DNA of 64,000 nt. Origin: an uncultured Lachnospiraceae bacterium. Its GTDB lineage: Bacteria > Bacillota > Clostridia > Lachnospirales > Lachnospiraceae. Positions 44,444 through 54,732 of this stretch are shown here, piece after piece. The first letter of the stretch is position 1; each line of letters starts with the position of its first letter. Where the stretch lies: the NCBI GenBank assembly GCA_948441955.1, contig CAOJQZ010000003.1, positions 5,029 to 69,028 of the forward strand, written 5' to 3'. The translations under genes were made by a program, and so were the position numbers. The notes beneath the pieces are model-generated. The model saw only the letters and a list, made by a program, of their open reading frames with translations, did no database searches and was not told where the DNA came from.

Positions 44444-44914
44444 GTGTTGTCAAAAAGAGAAGTTTATGAACAAAAGACAGAAGCGATTCTATTTCCAATA
44501 GTGGAGGAATATAATTTCGAGCTGGTGGATGTAGAATATGTGAAGGAAGGCGGTACGTGGTATCTGCGCGCGTACATTGATAAGCCGGGCGGCATTACAG
44601 TAAATGACTGCGAAACAGTCAGCAGAAGGTTATCGGAAATTCTGGATGAGAAAGATTATATTGAGGATTCCTATGTGTTGGAGATCAGCTCCCCGGGTCT
44701 TGGAAGACCGCTTAAAAAGGAGAAGGATTTTAAAAGAAGTCTTGGCAAAGAGGTAGAGATAAGAACCTACCGTATGATAGATAAGAGTAAAGAGTTTACC
44801 GGAATTTTAAAAGCTTACGACGACAGTACAGTAACGGTTGAACTTGCAGATAAAACTCTGAAAACATTTGAAAAAGGCGGGATAGCGCTTATCCGCCTTG
44901 CGTTCGATTTTTAA
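44444..44914 (+). CDS. rimP: Ribosome maturation factor RimP
   Basis: A 156-residue protein needed for 30S subunit assembly. The core is FELVDVEYVKEGGTWYLRAYIDK near 23-45, TVNDCETVSRRLSEILDE and VLEISSPGLGRPLKKEKDF near 83-101, followed by an Sm-like C-terminal domain. Start GTG 44444 or TTG 44447 are both possible behind AAGGGAG. First gene of the classical rimP-nusA-ylxR-ylxQ-infB-rbfA operon. Confidence 0.95.
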   Translation: MLSKREVYEQKTEAILFPIVEEYNFELVDVEYVKEGGTWYLRAYIDKPGGITVNDCETVSRRLSEILDEKDYIEDSYVLEISSPGLGRPLKKEKDFKRSLGKEVEIRTYRMIDKSKEFTGILKAYDDSTVTVELADKTLKTFEKGGIALIRLAFDF

Positions 44915-44932
44915 GATAGGAGGAAAAGGGAA

Positions 44933-46141
44933 ATGAACACAGAATTATTAGAAGCGTTGACTATATTAGAGAAGGAAAAGGATATCAGTAAGGAAACACT
45001 TCTTGATGCAATTGAAAATTCACTTTTAAATGCCTGCAAAAATCATTTTGGCAAGGCAGATAATGTAAAAGTAATCATGGATAGACAGACCTGTGATTAC
45101 AAACTATATGCGGAGAAGACGGTTGTTGAGGATGTGGAGGATCCGGTTGAGCAGATTAGTATAGAGGATGCGAGGAATATAGACGGTAAATACGATATCG
45201 GCGATATTGTTCAGATTCCGATTGAGTCAAAATCCTTCGGACGCATCGCAACGCAGAATGCGAAAAATCTTATTTTGCAGAAAATCCGGGAGGAGGAAAG
45301 AAAGGTTGTATATGACCAGTATTTTGAGAAGGAAAAGGATATTGTAACAGGCATTGTACAACGTTATGTGGGAAGAAATGTGAGCATCAATCTTGGCAAG
45401 GCGGACGCTATGCTTACCGAAAATGAGCAGGTGAAGGGAGAAGTGTTTAAGCCCACCGAGCGTATTAAGCTGTATGTGGTTGAAGTGAAGAATACGACAA
45501 AGGGTCCCAAAATTCTTGTTTCCCGAACACATCCGGAGCTTGTGAAGCGGCTCTTTGAGTCAGAGGTGACGGAAGTAAACAGTGGCGTAGTAGAGATTAA
45601 AAGTATTGCAAGAGAGGCGGGAAGCAGAACTAAAATTGCAGTATGGTCCAACGATCCGGATGTAGACCCAGTAGGAGCCTGCGTCGGCATGAACGGTGCA
45701 AGGGTAAACGCCATTGTAAATGAGCTTCGGGGAGAAAAGATCGACATCATTAACTGGAGTGATAATCCGGCGATTCTTATTGAAAATGCACTTAGTCCGG
45801 CAAAGGTTATTTCTGTTATGGCGGATCCGGATGAAAAGGCAGCCAGTGTTATCGTTCCGGATTATCAGTTATCCCTTGCAATTGGTAAGGAGGGACAGAA
45901 CGCAAGGCTTGCGGCAAGACTCACCGGGTATAAGATTGATATTAAGAGTGAGACACAGGCGATTGAATCAGGAGAGCTTCCGGAGAATTATATGGAACTT
46001 AGTGAAGGCGTATATGAACAGGAAATGTACGAAGAGGGCTATGAGGAGGCTTACGGAGAAGATTATGATTCGTATGACGGAGAGTCCGGCGGCGAGTTTG
46101 AGGAAGATGATGAGATTCAGTTTGAGGAAGCAGAGGAATAG
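44933..46141 (+). CDS. nusA: Transcription termination/antitermination factor NusA
   Basis: A 402-residue NusA. N-terminal RNA polymerase-binding domain (about 1-125), S1 domain (about 130-200, [20 protein letters not shown]), KH1 and KH2 (about 205-345) with [19 protein letters not shown] and [23 protein letters not shown]. The last ~50 residues are an acidic Glu/Asp/Tyr-rich tail rather than the C-terminal repeats of E. coli NusA. AGGAGG-like site before ATG 44933. Confidence 0.96.
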   Translation: MNTELLEALTILEKEKDISKETLLDAIENSLLNACKNHFGKADNVKVIMDRQTCDYKLYAEKTVVEDVEDPVEQISIEDARNIDGKYDIGDIVQIPIESKSFGRIATQNAKNLILQKIREEERKVVYDQYFEKEKDIVTGIVQRYVGRNVSINLGKADAMLTENEQVKGEVFKPTERIKLYVVEVKNTTKGPKILVSRTHPELVKRLFESEVTEVNSGVVEIKSIAREAGSRTKIAVWSNDPDVDPVGACVGMNGARVNAIVNELRGEKIDIINWSDNPAILIENALSPAKVISVMADPDEKAASVIVPDYQLSLAIGKEGQNARLAARLTGYKIDIKSETQAIESGELPENYMELSEGVYEQEMYEEGYEEAYGEDYDSYDGESGGEFEEDDEIQFEEAEE

Positions 46142-46149
46142 GTGAATCA

Positions 46150-46419
46150 TTGGGCGGAAACAGAAAAGTGCCTATGCGTCAATGTGTAGGCTGTCAGGAA
46201 ATGAAGAGTAAAAAGGAAATGATACGTGTTATCAGGACAAATGAAGGAGAAATTCTTCTTGATGCGACAGGGAAGAAAAACGGCCGGGGAGCTTATATCT
46301 GTCCGGACTTAGAATGCCTTCGGAAAGCAATTAGAAATAAGGGATTAGAGCGTTCTTTTAAGCAGATGATTCCAAAGGAGGTTTATGAGGCGTTAGAAAG
46401 GGAGATGGAAAGGCTTTGA
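46150..46419 (+). CDS. rnpM: YlxR/RnpM RNA-binding protein
   Basis: An 89-residue protein of the YlxR (DUF448) family with the signature RKVPMRQCVGCQEMKSKKEM near 5-24 and the GRGAYICPDLECL segment. The B. subtilis member binds RNase P RNA and modulates it, hence RnpM; the same window carries rnpB. Start TTG 46150 lies nine bases after nusA; the ribosome site AGGTGA is modest. Overlaps the next gene by four bases. Confidence 0.92.
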   Translation: MGGNRKVPMRQCVGCQEMKSKKEMIRVIRTNEGEILLDATGKKNGRGAYICPDLECLRKAIRNKGLERSFKQMIPKEVYEALEREMERL

Positions 46420-46739
46420 GACAGAATAAGACAGCAGGGCTTCTTGGTTTGGCAGCCAGAGCAGGAAAGCTTGTAAGCGGTGAGTTTTGTACAGAAAGAG
46501 AAGTGAAGTCAGGGAAAGCAGCGCTTGTGCTTGTGGCAGACGATGCGTCAGATAACACAAAAAAAAGGTTTAAAAATATGTGTGACTTTTATAAAGTGCC
46601 GATTTATTTTTATAAAGATAAAGACACCTTGGGGCATGCAATAGGGAAAGAATTCAGGGCATCACTGGCCGTGCTGGATCAGGGGTTTGCCGGAAGTATT
46701 AGAAAGCATTTAGAGACAGAGGGTAATACAATTGCATAG
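46416..46739 (+). CDS. ylxQ: L7Ae-family ribosomal/kink-turn RNA-binding protein (YlxQ)
   Basis: A 107-residue L7Ae-fold protein with [16 protein letters not shown] near 8-23 and a conserved ASDNTKKRF near 44-52; family members bind kink-turn RNAs. Start TTG 46416 overlaps the rnpM stop (TTGA). Located as usual between rnpM and infB. Confidence 0.92.
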   Translation: MRQNKTAGLLGLAARAGKLVSGEFCTEREVKSGKAALVLVADDASDNTKKRFKNMCDFYKVPIYFYKDKDTLGHAIGKEFRASLAVLDQGFAGSIRKHLETEGNTIA

Positions 46740-46753
46740 AGGAGGTAGTGTAT

Positions 46754-49753
46754 ATGTCAAAAATTAAAATATACGAATTAGCGAAGGAATTGGGAAAACC
46801 CAGTAAAGAGCTGGTAGAGTTTCTGATAGGAAAAAATATAGAGGTAAAAAACCACATGAGCGCAATCGAGGCGCCGGAGGCGGAGATGGTACGAAATTCC
46901 TTTGGAAAAAAGGAAAAGACAGAGACCGAGGCAAAGGAGACTTTGAAACAAGGGGCGCCAAAAAAGAAAAATATTGTGCAGGTATTCCGGCCCCAAAATA
47001 CCCAGAGCGGCGGGAGACGGGGGCAGGCAAGACATCCGGGTGCAAAACCTGTGCAGCAGATGGGCAGGCCCGTGCAGGTGAATAACGGACGCCCGTCTAA
47101 GACAGCGGCTCCCGGTGCAAAGCCTGCGTCTTTAAAGCCGCTGAGTGAGAAGGCAAGAGCAGAGCATATACAAGAAACGGACAGGAAGACTGGGGTGAAA
47201 GTCCAGCCGGAAAATAATGTACAGCCGGCAGATACGAAGCCGGCAGAAAAGATGCAGGAGCCAAAGCTTCAGGCCGAGAAGCAGCAGCCAGAAATGGCGG
47301 CAGAAAAGCGGGCGCCTGAAATAAAACAGGAAAAAACAGGGAAAGGACAGCCGTCTTCCGACAGACATTCTGAGCGTCCCCAGGGAGACAGAAGGGAGCA
47401 CGATCAGGATAGCCAGAACCGTCCGCGGGGAGACAGAAGGGAAAGAGGCAGCCGTCCCCAAGGAGATAAAAGAGAGGGAGGCAGCCGTTTCCAGGGAGAC
47501 AGAAGAGAAGGAGGCAGCCGTTTCCAGGGAGACAGAAGAGAAGGAGGAGGCCGTTTCCAGGGAGACAGAAGAGAAGGAGGCAGCCGTTTCCAGGGAGACA
47601 GAAAAGAAGGAGGCAGCCGTCCCCAGGGAGACAGAAGAGAACGTGATCAGGCCGGACGTCAGGATAGATTCCGGGGAGACAGAAATCAAAACAGCCGGGG
47701 AAATGAAAGAGGCAGTTTTGAGAGGAACCAGGGAGAAAGAGGTTCCTACGAAAGGGGGCAGGGCCGCGGAGGCAGACCAGGAGAAAACCGCGGAGACAGA
47801 ACCGACAGACGTTCATCTATTCCGGCGCCCATCGTAGAAGGTCAAAAGCCGCAGCGCAGTAAAGGAAAAGGTAAGGACGACCATAAGAAAAAAGATTTCC
47901 GCCGTGATGACGATGGAATGAGCAAGGGCAAGAAAGGAAAGCTTGAGCCGAAGCAGCAGCTTCAAAAGCCGCAGCCGAAGGAGCAGAAGCAGGAGGAGAA
48001 GATCAAGTCTATTGTAATTCCGGAAATGCTTACGATTCAGGAGCTTGCGGATAAGATGAAGGTTGTTCCTTCTGTAATTGTAAAAAAACTGTTCATGCAA
48101 GGAAAGATTGTTACGGTTAATCAGGAAATTGACTATGAGACAGCAGAGGAAATTGCATTAGAGTTTGAGATTCTTTGCGAGAAAGAAGAAGTAGTAGACG
48201 TCATTGAGGAGCTGCTTAAAGAGGATGAGGAAGACGAAAGCAAGATGAAGAAGCGTCCGCCTGTAGTTTGTGTTATGGGCCATGTCGACCATGGAAAGAC
48301 TTCCCTTCTTGATGCGATCCGCAATACAAATGTGATTGGAAGAGAGGCCGGAGGCATTACCCAGCATATAGGCGCATCGGTTGTTGAAGTTAACGGGGAA
48401 AAGATTACATTCCTTGATACGCCGGGTCATGAAGCCTTTACAGCAATGCGGATGAGAGGAGCAAACTCTACCGATATTGCCATTCTTGTTGTTGCGGCAG
48501 ACGACGGCGTTATGCCGCAGACCGTGGAGGCAATCAATCATGCAAAAGCGGCCGGAATTGAGATCGTTGTCGCAGTGAATAAAATTGATAAACCAAGCGC
48601 TAATATTGAGCGTGTAAAACAGGAGCTTACAGAATATGAGCTGATTGCAGAGGACTGGGGCGGAAGCACCGTCTTTGTTCCGGTGTCTGCAAAGACAGGG
48701 GAGGGATTAGAGGAACTTATGGAAATGCTTCTTCTGACTGCGGAGGTTATGGAGCTTAAGGCAAATGCGAACCGCCGTGCACGGGGGCTTGTACTGGAGG
48801 CCGAACTTGACAAGGGAAGAGGTTCTGTAGCCACTGTTCTTGTACAAAAGGGAACATTACGCATCGGCGACGCTATTGCTGCTGGTTCTGCACACGGCAG
48901 GGTCAGGGCCATGATGGACGATAAGGGTAGACGTGTGAAGGAGGCAGGGCCGTCTACACCGGTGGAAATTCTCGGATTAAACGATGTGCCGAATGCAGGA
49001 GAAGTATTTGTAGGATGCGGTAATGATAAAGAGGCAAGAAGCTTCGCCGAAACATTTATTGCACAGAGTAAAGTGAAGCTTCTTGAGGATACGAAGTCAA
49101 AGCTTTCCCTGGACGATTTATTTACGCAGATTCAGGAGGGGAATTTAAAGGAGCTTGGTATCGTAGTAAAGGCAGACGTACAGGGTTCGGTTGAAGCTAT
49201 AAAGCAGAGTCTTCTGAAGCTTTCTAATGACGAGGTTGTCATCAAGATTATTCACGGAGGAGTAGGTGCGATTAATGAGTCAGACGTCAGTCTTGCATCT
49301 GCGTCAAATGCCATTATTATAGGCTTTAACGTCCGTCCGGATGCGACTGCAAAAGAAACGGCAGAACGTGAAGGCGTGGATATACGTCTGTATCGTGTGA
49401 TTTATAATGCAATTGAGGATGTGGAAGCGGCGATGAAAGGGATGCTGGATCCGGTGTTTGAAGAAAAGGTACTTGGTCATGCAGAGGTGCGCCAGACCTT
49501 TAAAGCATCCGGAGTCGGTACAATTGCAGGTTCCTATGTGCTGGACGGTACATTTGAAAGAGACTGTTCCGTACGTCTTACAAGAGACGGGATTGTCATC
49601 TTCGAGGGACCGCTTGCATCCCTGAGACGCTTCAAGGATGATGTAAAAGAAGTAAGAGCAGGGTACGAATGCGGATTTGTATTCGCAGGCTTTAATGATA
49701 TCAAAGAGGGCGATCTGGTAGAATCCTATAAGATGGTTGAGATACCTAGATAG
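46754..49753 (+). CDS. infB: Translation initiation factor IF-2
   Basis: A 999-residue IF-2, the GTPase that delivers initiator tRNA. A short N-terminal IF2_N module ([19 protein letters not shown]) is followed by ~370 disordered residues, including a tandem array of [11 protein letters not shown] units at 47423-47620. A second IF2_N module starts near 417. The G domain has GHVDHGKT near 509-516 (G1), DTPGHEAF (G3) and NKIDKPSA (G4); domains II-IV follow. I start at ATG 46754 with AGAGGAGG eight bases upstream; GTG 46748 is too close to it. Confidence 0.96.
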   Translation: MSKIKIYELAKELGKPSKELVEFLIGKNIEVKNHMSAIEAPEAEMVRNSFGKKEKTETEAKETLKQGAPKKKNIVQVFRPQNTQSGGRRGQARHPGAKPVQQMGRPVQVNNGRPSKTAAPGAKPASLKPLSEKARAEHIQETDRKTGVKVQPENNVQPADTKPAEKMQEPKLQAEKQQPEMAAEKRAPEIKQEKTGKGQPSSDRHSERPQGDRREHDQDSQNRPRGDRRERGSRPQGDKREGGSRFQGDRREGGSRFQGDRREGGGRFQGDRREGGSRFQGDRKEGGSRPQGDRRERDQAGRQDRFRGDRNQNSRGNERGSFERNQGERGSYERGQGRGGRPGENRGDRTDRRSSIPAPIVEGQKPQRSKGKGKDDHKKKDFRRDDDGMSKGKKGKLEPKQQLQKPQPKEQKQEEKIKSIVIPEMLTIQELADKMKVVPSVIVKKLFMQGKIVTVNQEIDYETAEEIALEFEILCEKEEVVDVIEELLKEDEEDESKMKKRPPVVCVMGHVDHGKTSLLDAIRNTNVIGREAGGITQHIGASVVEVNGEKITFLDTPGHEAFTAMRMRGANSTDIAILVVAADDGVMPQTVEAINHAKAAGIEIVVAVNKIDKPSANIERVKQELTEYELIAEDWGGSTVFVPVSAKTGEGLEELMEMLLLTAEVMELKANANRRARGLVLEAELDKGRGSVATVLVQKGTLRIGDAIAAGSAHGRVRAMMDDKGRRVKEAGPSTPVEILGLNDVPNAGEVFVGCGNDKEARSFAETFIAQSKVKLLEDTKSKLSLDDLFTQIQEGNLKELGIVVKADVQGSVEAIKQSLLKLSNDEVVIKIIHGGVGAINESDVSLASASNAIIIGFNVRPDATAKETAEREGVDIRLYRVIYNAIEDVEAAMKGMLDPVFEEKVLGHAEVRQTFKASGVGTIAGSYVLDGTFERDCSVRLTRDGIVIFEGPLASLRRFKDDVKEVRAGYECGFVFAGFNDIKEGDLVESYKMVEIPR
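47423..47620 (+). repeat. 33-base tandem repeat inside infB
   Basis: Six near-identical 33-base units (starts 47423, 47456, 47489, 47522, 47555, 47588), with a diverged seventh after 47621. Each encodes an 11-residue unit like [11 protein letters not shown]. The reading frame is kept because the unit is a multiple of three. Confidence 0.93.
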
Positions 49754-49790
49754 GCATCACCCTGTTCCATGTGAAAGAAAGGAAAGAAAA

Positions 49791-50171
49791 TTGAAAAAAA
49801 GAAGTATTAAGAATACAAGAGTTAATACGGAGGTGCAGCGGGAACTCAGCAACATTTTAAGAGGCGGCATAAAGGACCCGCGGGTAGCGCCGTGGACTTC
49901 GGTGACAGCAGTAGAAGTAGCGCCGGATCTTAAGACCAGTAAGGCATATATCAGTGTCTTGGGGGACGAAAAGGCGCAGGCAGATACGCTGGCAGGGCTT
50001 CAGAATGCAGAGGGATATATTCGCAGGGAGCTTGCAAGGACGCTGAACATGCGCAACACACCGGAGATCAGATTTGTGCTGGACCAGTCAATTGAATATG
50101 GAGTAAATATGTCAAAGAAAATTGATGAAGTAACAAAAGGCTTGAAGACAGAGGGTGAAGAAGATGCTTAA
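49791..50171 (+). CDS. rbfA: 30S ribosome-binding factor RbfA
   Basis: A 126-residue KH-fold protein aiding 16S rRNA maturation. Core: INTEVQRELSNILRGGIKDPR-type segment near 11-31, WTSVTAVEVAPDLKTSKAYISVLG near 34-57, and RTLNMRNTPEIRFVLDQSIEYG. The start is TTG 49791 after GAAAGGAAAG, set by the family N-terminus (KKRSIKNTRVN); an ATG at 49737 lies inside infB. The 3' end overlaps nrnA. Confidence 0.93.
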   Translation: MKKRSIKNTRVNTEVQRELSNILRGGIKDPRVAPWTSVTAVEVAPDLKTSKAYISVLGDEKAQADTLAGLQNAEGYIRRELARTLNMRNTPEIRFVLDQSIEYGVNMSKKIDEVTKGLKTEGEEDA

Positions 50172-51117
50172 AAAAATGCTTGCACATGCAGACAGTATTG
50201 CCATCGGAGGACATATAAGACCAGACGGAGACTGCGTAGGATCCTGTATGGGATTGTATCAATATATCAGGGATAATTATCCGGAAAAAAAAGTAGATGT
50301 ATATCTGGAGGATATCCCCGAGCCCTTTGCATTTCTTGAAGGTACGCAGGAGATCCGCCATGATATTCCGGAAGGAAAAGGGTACGATCTGTTTATTTGC
50401 ATGGACTGCGGGGACAAGGAAAGGCTTGGATTTTCAGTACCGCTTTTTGAAGGTGCAGAAAATACACTTTGCATAGACCACCATGTCAGTAACGGGAGTT
50501 TTGCTGTAAGTAATTACATTATCCCGGATGCAAGCTCTACCTCTGAGCTGGTATTTCAGCTTATGGATAAAAGCAAAATCAGCAGGACTGCAGCAGAGGC
50601 GCTGTATCTTGGAATTGTACATGATACAGGTGTTTTTCAGTATTCCTGCGCGGGGCCGTCCACCTTTGAGGCTGCAGCAGAGCTTTTAAAAAAAGGGATT
50701 GATGCGCCGGGAATTATCCGGGATACCTATTATGTAAAAACCTATGCACAAAACCAGATTCTTGGAAGGGCGCTTATGGAAAGCATTCTGTTCCTTAATG
50801 GAAAATGTATTGTATCCTATATTAGAAAAGCTACAATGGATTTCTACCGGGTAACACCAAAGGAATTGGACGGGATTGTCAGCCATTTAAGAAATACCAA
50901 AGGCGTACATGTGGCGGTATTTATGTATGAACTGGAGCCGGAGGTATATAAGGTAAGCCTCCGCTCTGACGATTTGGTAGATGTAAGTATGATTGCAGCG
51001 CAGTACGGCGGCGGCGGACATAAAAAGGCGGCGGGCCTTGAAATGCATGGCAACTTTTACAGCGTTATTAACCGGTTATCGGCACAGATCGAAAAACAGC
51101 TGAGGGATGCTTTATGA
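50164..51117 (+). CDS. nrnA: DHH-family phosphoesterase, NrnA-like (oligoribonuclease / pAp phosphatase)
   Basis: A 317-residue DHH-DHHA1 protein. Metal motifs: GGHIRPDGDCVGS near 16-28, CMDCGDKERLG, and the DHH triad in CIDHHVSNGS near 103-112; YLGIVHDTGVFQYS near 143-156. The DHHA1 C-terminus has YGGGGHKKAAGLEM near 282-295. Relatives degrade nano-RNA and 3'-phosphoadenosine phosphate. Start ATG 50164 eight bases after GAGGGTG; GTG 50155 is possible. Overlaps rbfA by 8 and truB by 4 bases. Confidence 0.93.
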   Translation: MLKKMLAHADSIAIGGHIRPDGDCVGSCMGLYQYIRDNYPEKKVDVYLEDIPEPFAFLEGTQEIRHDIPEGKGYDLFICMDCGDKERLGFSVPLFEGAENTLCIDHHVSNGSFAVSNYIIPDASSTSELVFQLMDKSKISRTAAEALYLGIVHDTGVFQYSCAGPSTFEAAAELLKKGIDAPGIIRDTYYVKTYAQNQILGRALMESILFLNGKCIVSYIRKATMDFYRVTPKELDGIVSHLRNTKGVHVAVFMYELEPEVYKVSLRSDDLVDVSMIAAQYGGGGHKKAAGLEMHGNFYSVINRLSAQIEKQLRDAL

Positions 51118-52028
51118 TTCATGGCATTTTGAATGTGTACAAGGAAAAGGGGTATACCTCTCATGATGTTGTAGCAAAGCTCCGGGGGATAACCGGACAG
51201 AAAAAAATCGGGCATACGGGTACATTGGATCCGGATGCATCCGGCGTCCTTCCGATATGCCTCGGGAGGGCGACGAAGCTTTGCGGTATGCTGACAGATA
51301 AGGACAAATGCTATGAGACCGTTATGCTTCTCGGCATGGAGACAGATACCCAGGACATTACAGGAAGAGTGCAAAGGAGAGGCGATATCTCAAAGGTTAC
51401 AGAGGATATGATCCAACAGGCGGTTAAAAGCTTTGAGGGTATTTACGAACAGATTCCCCCCATGTATTCGGCGCTTAAGGTGAACGGAAGGAAGCTTTAC
51501 GAGCTTGCAAGGGAAGGGAAAACCGTAGAGCGTAAGCCAAGAAGAGTAACAATATATAAAATAGATATTCTGAAAATAGATCTTCCCCGGGTGCATATGA
51601 GAGTGTTCTGTTCAAAAGGAACTTATATCCGGACCCTTTGCCGTGATATAGGAGAGAGGCTTTCATGTACGGCCTGTATGGAGGAGCTTGTGCGCATGCA
51701 GGTGAGTGATTTTGTAATAAAAGACAGTGTTACGCTTTCTGAGATTGAAGACCGAAAGAAAAACGGCACATTGGATGAGATCATTATTCCTGTGGATCAG
51801 ATGTTTTCCGATATAGGACAGGTTACCGTAAAGAATGAATGGAGGAGAATGGTTCTTAACGGAGGCCCTTTTCCGGAAGACGGCGCGGAGAAAGAGAATG
51901 TCTTTTCTGATCTTGAAAGAGTCAGGGTATACGACCGGGAAGGAAGATTTATCGGAGTATACAGCTACAGAGAAACAGAAAAAATATTCACGCTTGTTAA
52001 GATGTTTTGTATTATGGAGAGGGACTAA
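51114..52028 (+). CDS. truB: tRNA pseudouridine-55 synthase TruB
   Basis: A 304-residue synthase making pseudouridine 55 in the T-loop of tRNAs. The catalytic aspartate is D39 in GHTGTLDPDASGVLP. Other family segments: QIPPMYSALKVNGRKLYELAREG near 105-127 and KGTYIRTLCRDIG near 166-178. Start ATG overlaps the nrnA stop (ATGA). Confidence 0.96.
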   Translation: MIHGILNVYKEKGYTSHDVVAKLRGITGQKKIGHTGTLDPDASGVLPICLGRATKLCGMLTDKDKCYETVMLLGMETDTQDITGRVQRRGDISKVTEDMIQQAVKSFEGIYEQIPPMYSALKVNGRKLYELAREGKTVERKPRRVTIYKIDILKIDLPRVHMRVFCSKGTYIRTLCRDIGERLSCTACMEELVRMQVSDFVIKDSVTLSEIEDRKKNGTLDEIIIPVDQMFSDIGQVTVKNEWRRMVLNGGPFPEDGAEKENVFSDLERVRVYDREGRFIGVYSYRETEKIFTLVKMFCIMERD

Positions 52029-52031
52029 AAA

Positions 52032-52931
52032 ATGCAGTATGTAAAGGGTCTGAATAAGTATAGGGACGATGGAAGAAGCGCGGTGACATTTGGAAAGTTC
52101 GACGGTCTTCACCGCGGACATCAGGAGCTTGTGAGGACTGTGAAGGAATTAGGTGAAAAAGAGGATGTAAGCAGTATAGTCTGTGCCTTTGATATGAATC
52201 AGAGGAATGTACTTATGACAAAAGAAGAACGCCTGCTGCATTTGGAAAATGAGGTTGATTATCTGGTGGACTGCGCGTTCACGAAGGAATTTATGGAGAT
52301 TTCAGCAGAAGATTTTATCAGAGACATTATCAAGGGGGTGTTTCATGCTGAATTTGTAGTGGTAGGAACGGATTTTCGGTTTGGGTACGGCAAGCGGGGA
52401 GATATTCATATGCTGGCGGCATATGAAAAAGCATGTGGGTATGAACTGATTGTTATAGAAAAAAAACGCTATCAGGATCGTATTATCAGCAGTACGTACA
52501 TCAAAGAAACGCTGAAGGAAGGCGCGGTGTCAAAAGCAGAGCGTATGCTGGGATATGGATACGGCATATCAGGAATTGTTGAGCCGGGGAGAAAACTGGG
52601 AAGGACACTTGGTTTTCCAACCTTAAATGTTCTATGGCCGGAAGGAAAGCTGGTTCCTCCAAGAGGAGTGTATCTTTGCCGTGCTTATATAGATGGAAGA
52701 AGCTATAATGGGATTTCAAACATCGGTGTGAAGCCTACCGTATCAGATGAAGAAAAGGTGCGTATCGAGAGTTTCTTATTTGAATACAATGCAGATGCTT
52801 ACGGTAAGGAGGTTATGTTTGAATTAATAGAATATGTGCGCCCGGAGCAAAAGTTTAGGGGGAAAGAAGAGCTCAAGGCGAATGTAGACCGTAATATTGC
52901 TTATGGTAAGAAATACTTTGGGATAAAGTGA
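52032..52931 (+). CDS. ribF: Bifunctional riboflavin kinase / FAD synthetase
   Basis: A 299-residue enzyme making FMN then FAD. N-terminal adenylyltransferase domain (about 1-175) with TFGKFDGLHRGHQEL near 17-31 and GTDFRFGYGKRGD near 111-123; STYIKETL near 156-163. C-terminal flavokinase domain (about 180-299) with GRKLGRTLGFPTLN near 186-199 and RGVY-x-C plus NIGVKPTV. No FMN riboswitch precedes it. ATG 52032 directly follows truB. Confidence 0.95.
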   Translation: MQYVKGLNKYRDDGRSAVTFGKFDGLHRGHQELVRTVKELGEKEDVSSIVCAFDMNQRNVLMTKEERLLHLENEVDYLVDCAFTKEFMEISAEDFIRDIIKGVFHAEFVVVGTDFRFGYGKRGDIHMLAAYEKACGYELIVIEKKRYQDRIISSTYIKETLKEGAVSKAERMLGYGYGISGIVEPGRKLGRTLGFPTLNVLWPEGKLVPPRGVYLCRAYIDGRSYNGISNIGVKPTVSDEEKVRIESFLFEYNADAYGKEVMFELIEYVRPEQKFRGKEELKANVDRNIAYGKKYFGIK

Positions 52932-52946
52932 TAAAGGAGAGTACAG

Positions 52947-54596
52947 ATGAGTATTACAGAAGTTTTTACGCTGTTTGGAGGATTAGGTTTTTTTCTCTTT
53001 GGCATGAAGCTTATGAGCGAGGGCCTGGAAAAGGCGGCCGGCGCTAAGATGAGAGGAATTCTTGAGTTTTTTACAAAAAACCGGTTTATCGGTATGGTAG
53101 TAGGCATTGTATTTACTGCGATCATCCAGTCTTCTAATGCAACTACGGTTATGGTAGTAAGCTTTGTAAATTCGGGTCTTATGACACTTATGCAGGCCAC
53201 GGGAGTTATTTTGGGAGCCAATATTGGTACTACGGTGACCGGGCAGCTGATTGCCTTTAATCTGTCGGATATAGCGCCGCTGGTTGTTATTATAGGTGTT
53301 ATCATGGTGATGTTCTGCAGGAAGCAAAGCGTAAAAAAGATCGGGGAGGTTATTCTTGGGTTCGGTATTCTTTTTATGGGACTGCGCATTATGGGAGAGA
53401 GCATGCAGGCTGTGAAGGAATCGCCGCGAATCCTTGAATTCTTAAGCTCACTTTCAAGTCCGTTTTCCGCGATATTGGTAGGCTTTCTTATTACGGCAGT
53501 ACTGCAGAGCTCATCAGCGACGGTAGGTATTATTCTTCTCATGGTATCCCAGGGGCTTTTAGCCTTTACTATATGCCCGTTCATGATTCTGGGATGTAAT
53601 ATTGGTTCCTGTGTGTCTGCTCTTGTTGCAAGTCTGAGCGGGAAGAAAGATGCAAAACGCGCGGCCCTTATTCATTTTCTCTTTAACGTAATCGGCTCTG
53701 CAGTTATGTTTCTTATTTTACTTGCGGCGCTGGAACCGATTACCAATGGGCTTCTGTACATTTCAGGAGGAAATCTTGCCCGTGCCGTTGCCAATGTACA
53801 TACTCTTATGAAAGTATTTGAGGTTGCAATGCTGTTCCCATTTATGGGATGGATTGTAAGGGCCACATATAAGATTGTGCCGGGTTCAGATGAAATTGAA
53901 GACGAGTATGAGCTTCAGTATATCGGAAAAGGCAATATTATGGCGCCTACAACGGCATTTTCCAACGGTGTTCATGAGATTACCCATATGGGAAGGATCG
54001 CGATTGAAAATTTAAAGACTTCCATGCATACCTTATGCGAGCTGGATGAAAAAGAAATCGACGATGTATATAAAAGAGAAGAATATATTGACTTTTTGAA
54101 CCGGAAAATTACAGACTATCTTGTAAAAGTGAACGAGATTGAACTGCCTATCGCAGATGCAAGATTAATCGGCGCTTTATTTCATGTTGTGAACGATATA
54201 GAAAGAATTGGGGATCATGCTGAAAATTTTGCAGATTCGGCCAGAGACCGTATTGAGAGGGGTATTGAATTTAGCGAAAAGGCGAAAAAGCAGCTGCAGG
54301 ATATGACGGAGGAGGTCGTACAGATTCTGGAATACTCTCTTGATATGTTCATGAACCGGAATCCAAGGCATATGCAGGACATTCTTAATCTGGAAGACAA
54401 TATTGATGAAAGAGAGAGAAAATTACAGCGTGCCCATGTAAAACGCCTTACAAAGAATAAATGTACCCCGGAGGCGGGAATGCTGTTTTCAGATACCATA
54501 TCCGGACTTGAGCGTGTGGCAGATCATGCAACAAATATAGCTTTTGCAATTTTAGATCCGGATAACAGTGTATCAGAGGAGGAAGAGGAAGAATAA
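52947..54596 (+). CDS. Na+/phosphate cotransporter family protein with PhoU-like domain
   Basis: A 549-residue membrane protein. Two inverted Na_Pi_cotrans repeats carry the paired motifs QSSNATTV at 61-68 and LQSSSATVG near 185-193; GANIGTTVTG and LGCNIGSCVSA follow each one. About 8-9 helices end near 310. The cytoplasmic C-terminal part (about 340-549) is PhoU-like, helical, with NDIERIGDHAENFAD and LERVADHATNIAF. It likely moves phosphate with sodium and is regulated by its own PhoU domain. AAAGGAG precedes ATG 52947. Confidence 0.92.
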   Translation: MSITEVFTLFGGLGFFLFGMKLMSEGLEKAAGAKMRGILEFFTKNRFIGMVVGIVFTAIIQSSNATTVMVVSFVNSGLMTLMQATGVILGANIGTTVTGQLIAFNLSDIAPLVVIIGVIMVMFCRKQSVKKIGEVILGFGILFMGLRIMGESMQAVKESPRILEFLSSLSSPFSAILVGFLITAVLQSSSATVGIILLMVSQGLLAFTICPFMILGCNIGSCVSALVASLSGKKDAKRAALIHFLFNVIGSAVMFLILLAALEPITNGLLYISGGNLARAVANVHTLMKVFEVAMLFPFMGWIVRATYKIVPGSDEIEDEYELQYIGKGNIMAPTTAFSNGVHEITHMGRIAIENLKTSMHTLCELDEKEIDDVYKREEYIDFLNRKITDYLVKVNEIELPIADARLIGALFHVVNDIERIGDHAENFADSARDRIERGIEFSEKAKKQLQDMTEEVVQILEYSLDMFMNRNPRHMQDILNLEDNIDERERKLQRAHVKRLTKNKCTPEAGMLFSDTISGLERVADHATNIAFAILDPDNSVSEEEEEE

Positions 54597-54610
54597 TTTT
54601 GTAGAAATTC

Positions 54611-54639
54611 TTTACTTTATGCTGAACTTATGCTATACT
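54611..54639 (+). promoter_or_regulatory. Promoter of rpsO
   Basis: TTTACT (54611-54616), 17-base spacer, TATACT (54634-54639) with extended TGC before the -10. Confidence 0.7.
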
Positions 54640-54649
54640 GTCCAGGTAA

Positions 54650-54730
54650 AAACAGCCGATGTTCGGTAATCGGATTACTCCACCCGTTACTTAATGTCAG
54701 GCGGTATGAAGAGTTTAAAGGAGGAGATCT
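54650..54730 (+). promoter_or_regulatory. Structured rpsO leader, possible S15 autoregulatory site
   Basis: The ~85-base leader can form a CCGAT/ATCGG hairpin (54656-54660 with 54669-54673) and a second weaker stem (ACCCG.../GCGGT) before the GGAGGAG ribosome site. S15 binding to its own leader is known in several bacteria; the match to a described leader class is not verified. Confidence 0.4.
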
Positions 54731-54732
54731 AG

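Noticed and set aside
47423..47620. CRISPR-like regular 33-base repeats
   Set aside because: The units are contiguous without unique spacers and encode a regular peptide in frame in infB; no cas genes are near.
47097..47816. A 239-codon repeat-rich open frame antisense to infB
   Set aside because: It is produced by the 33-base in-frame repeat of infB read on the other strand; low-complexity CLPG-type product without start signals.
52020..52035. FMN riboswitch ahead of ribF
   Set aside because: Only three bases separate truB and ribF; there is no room for and no sign of an RFN element.
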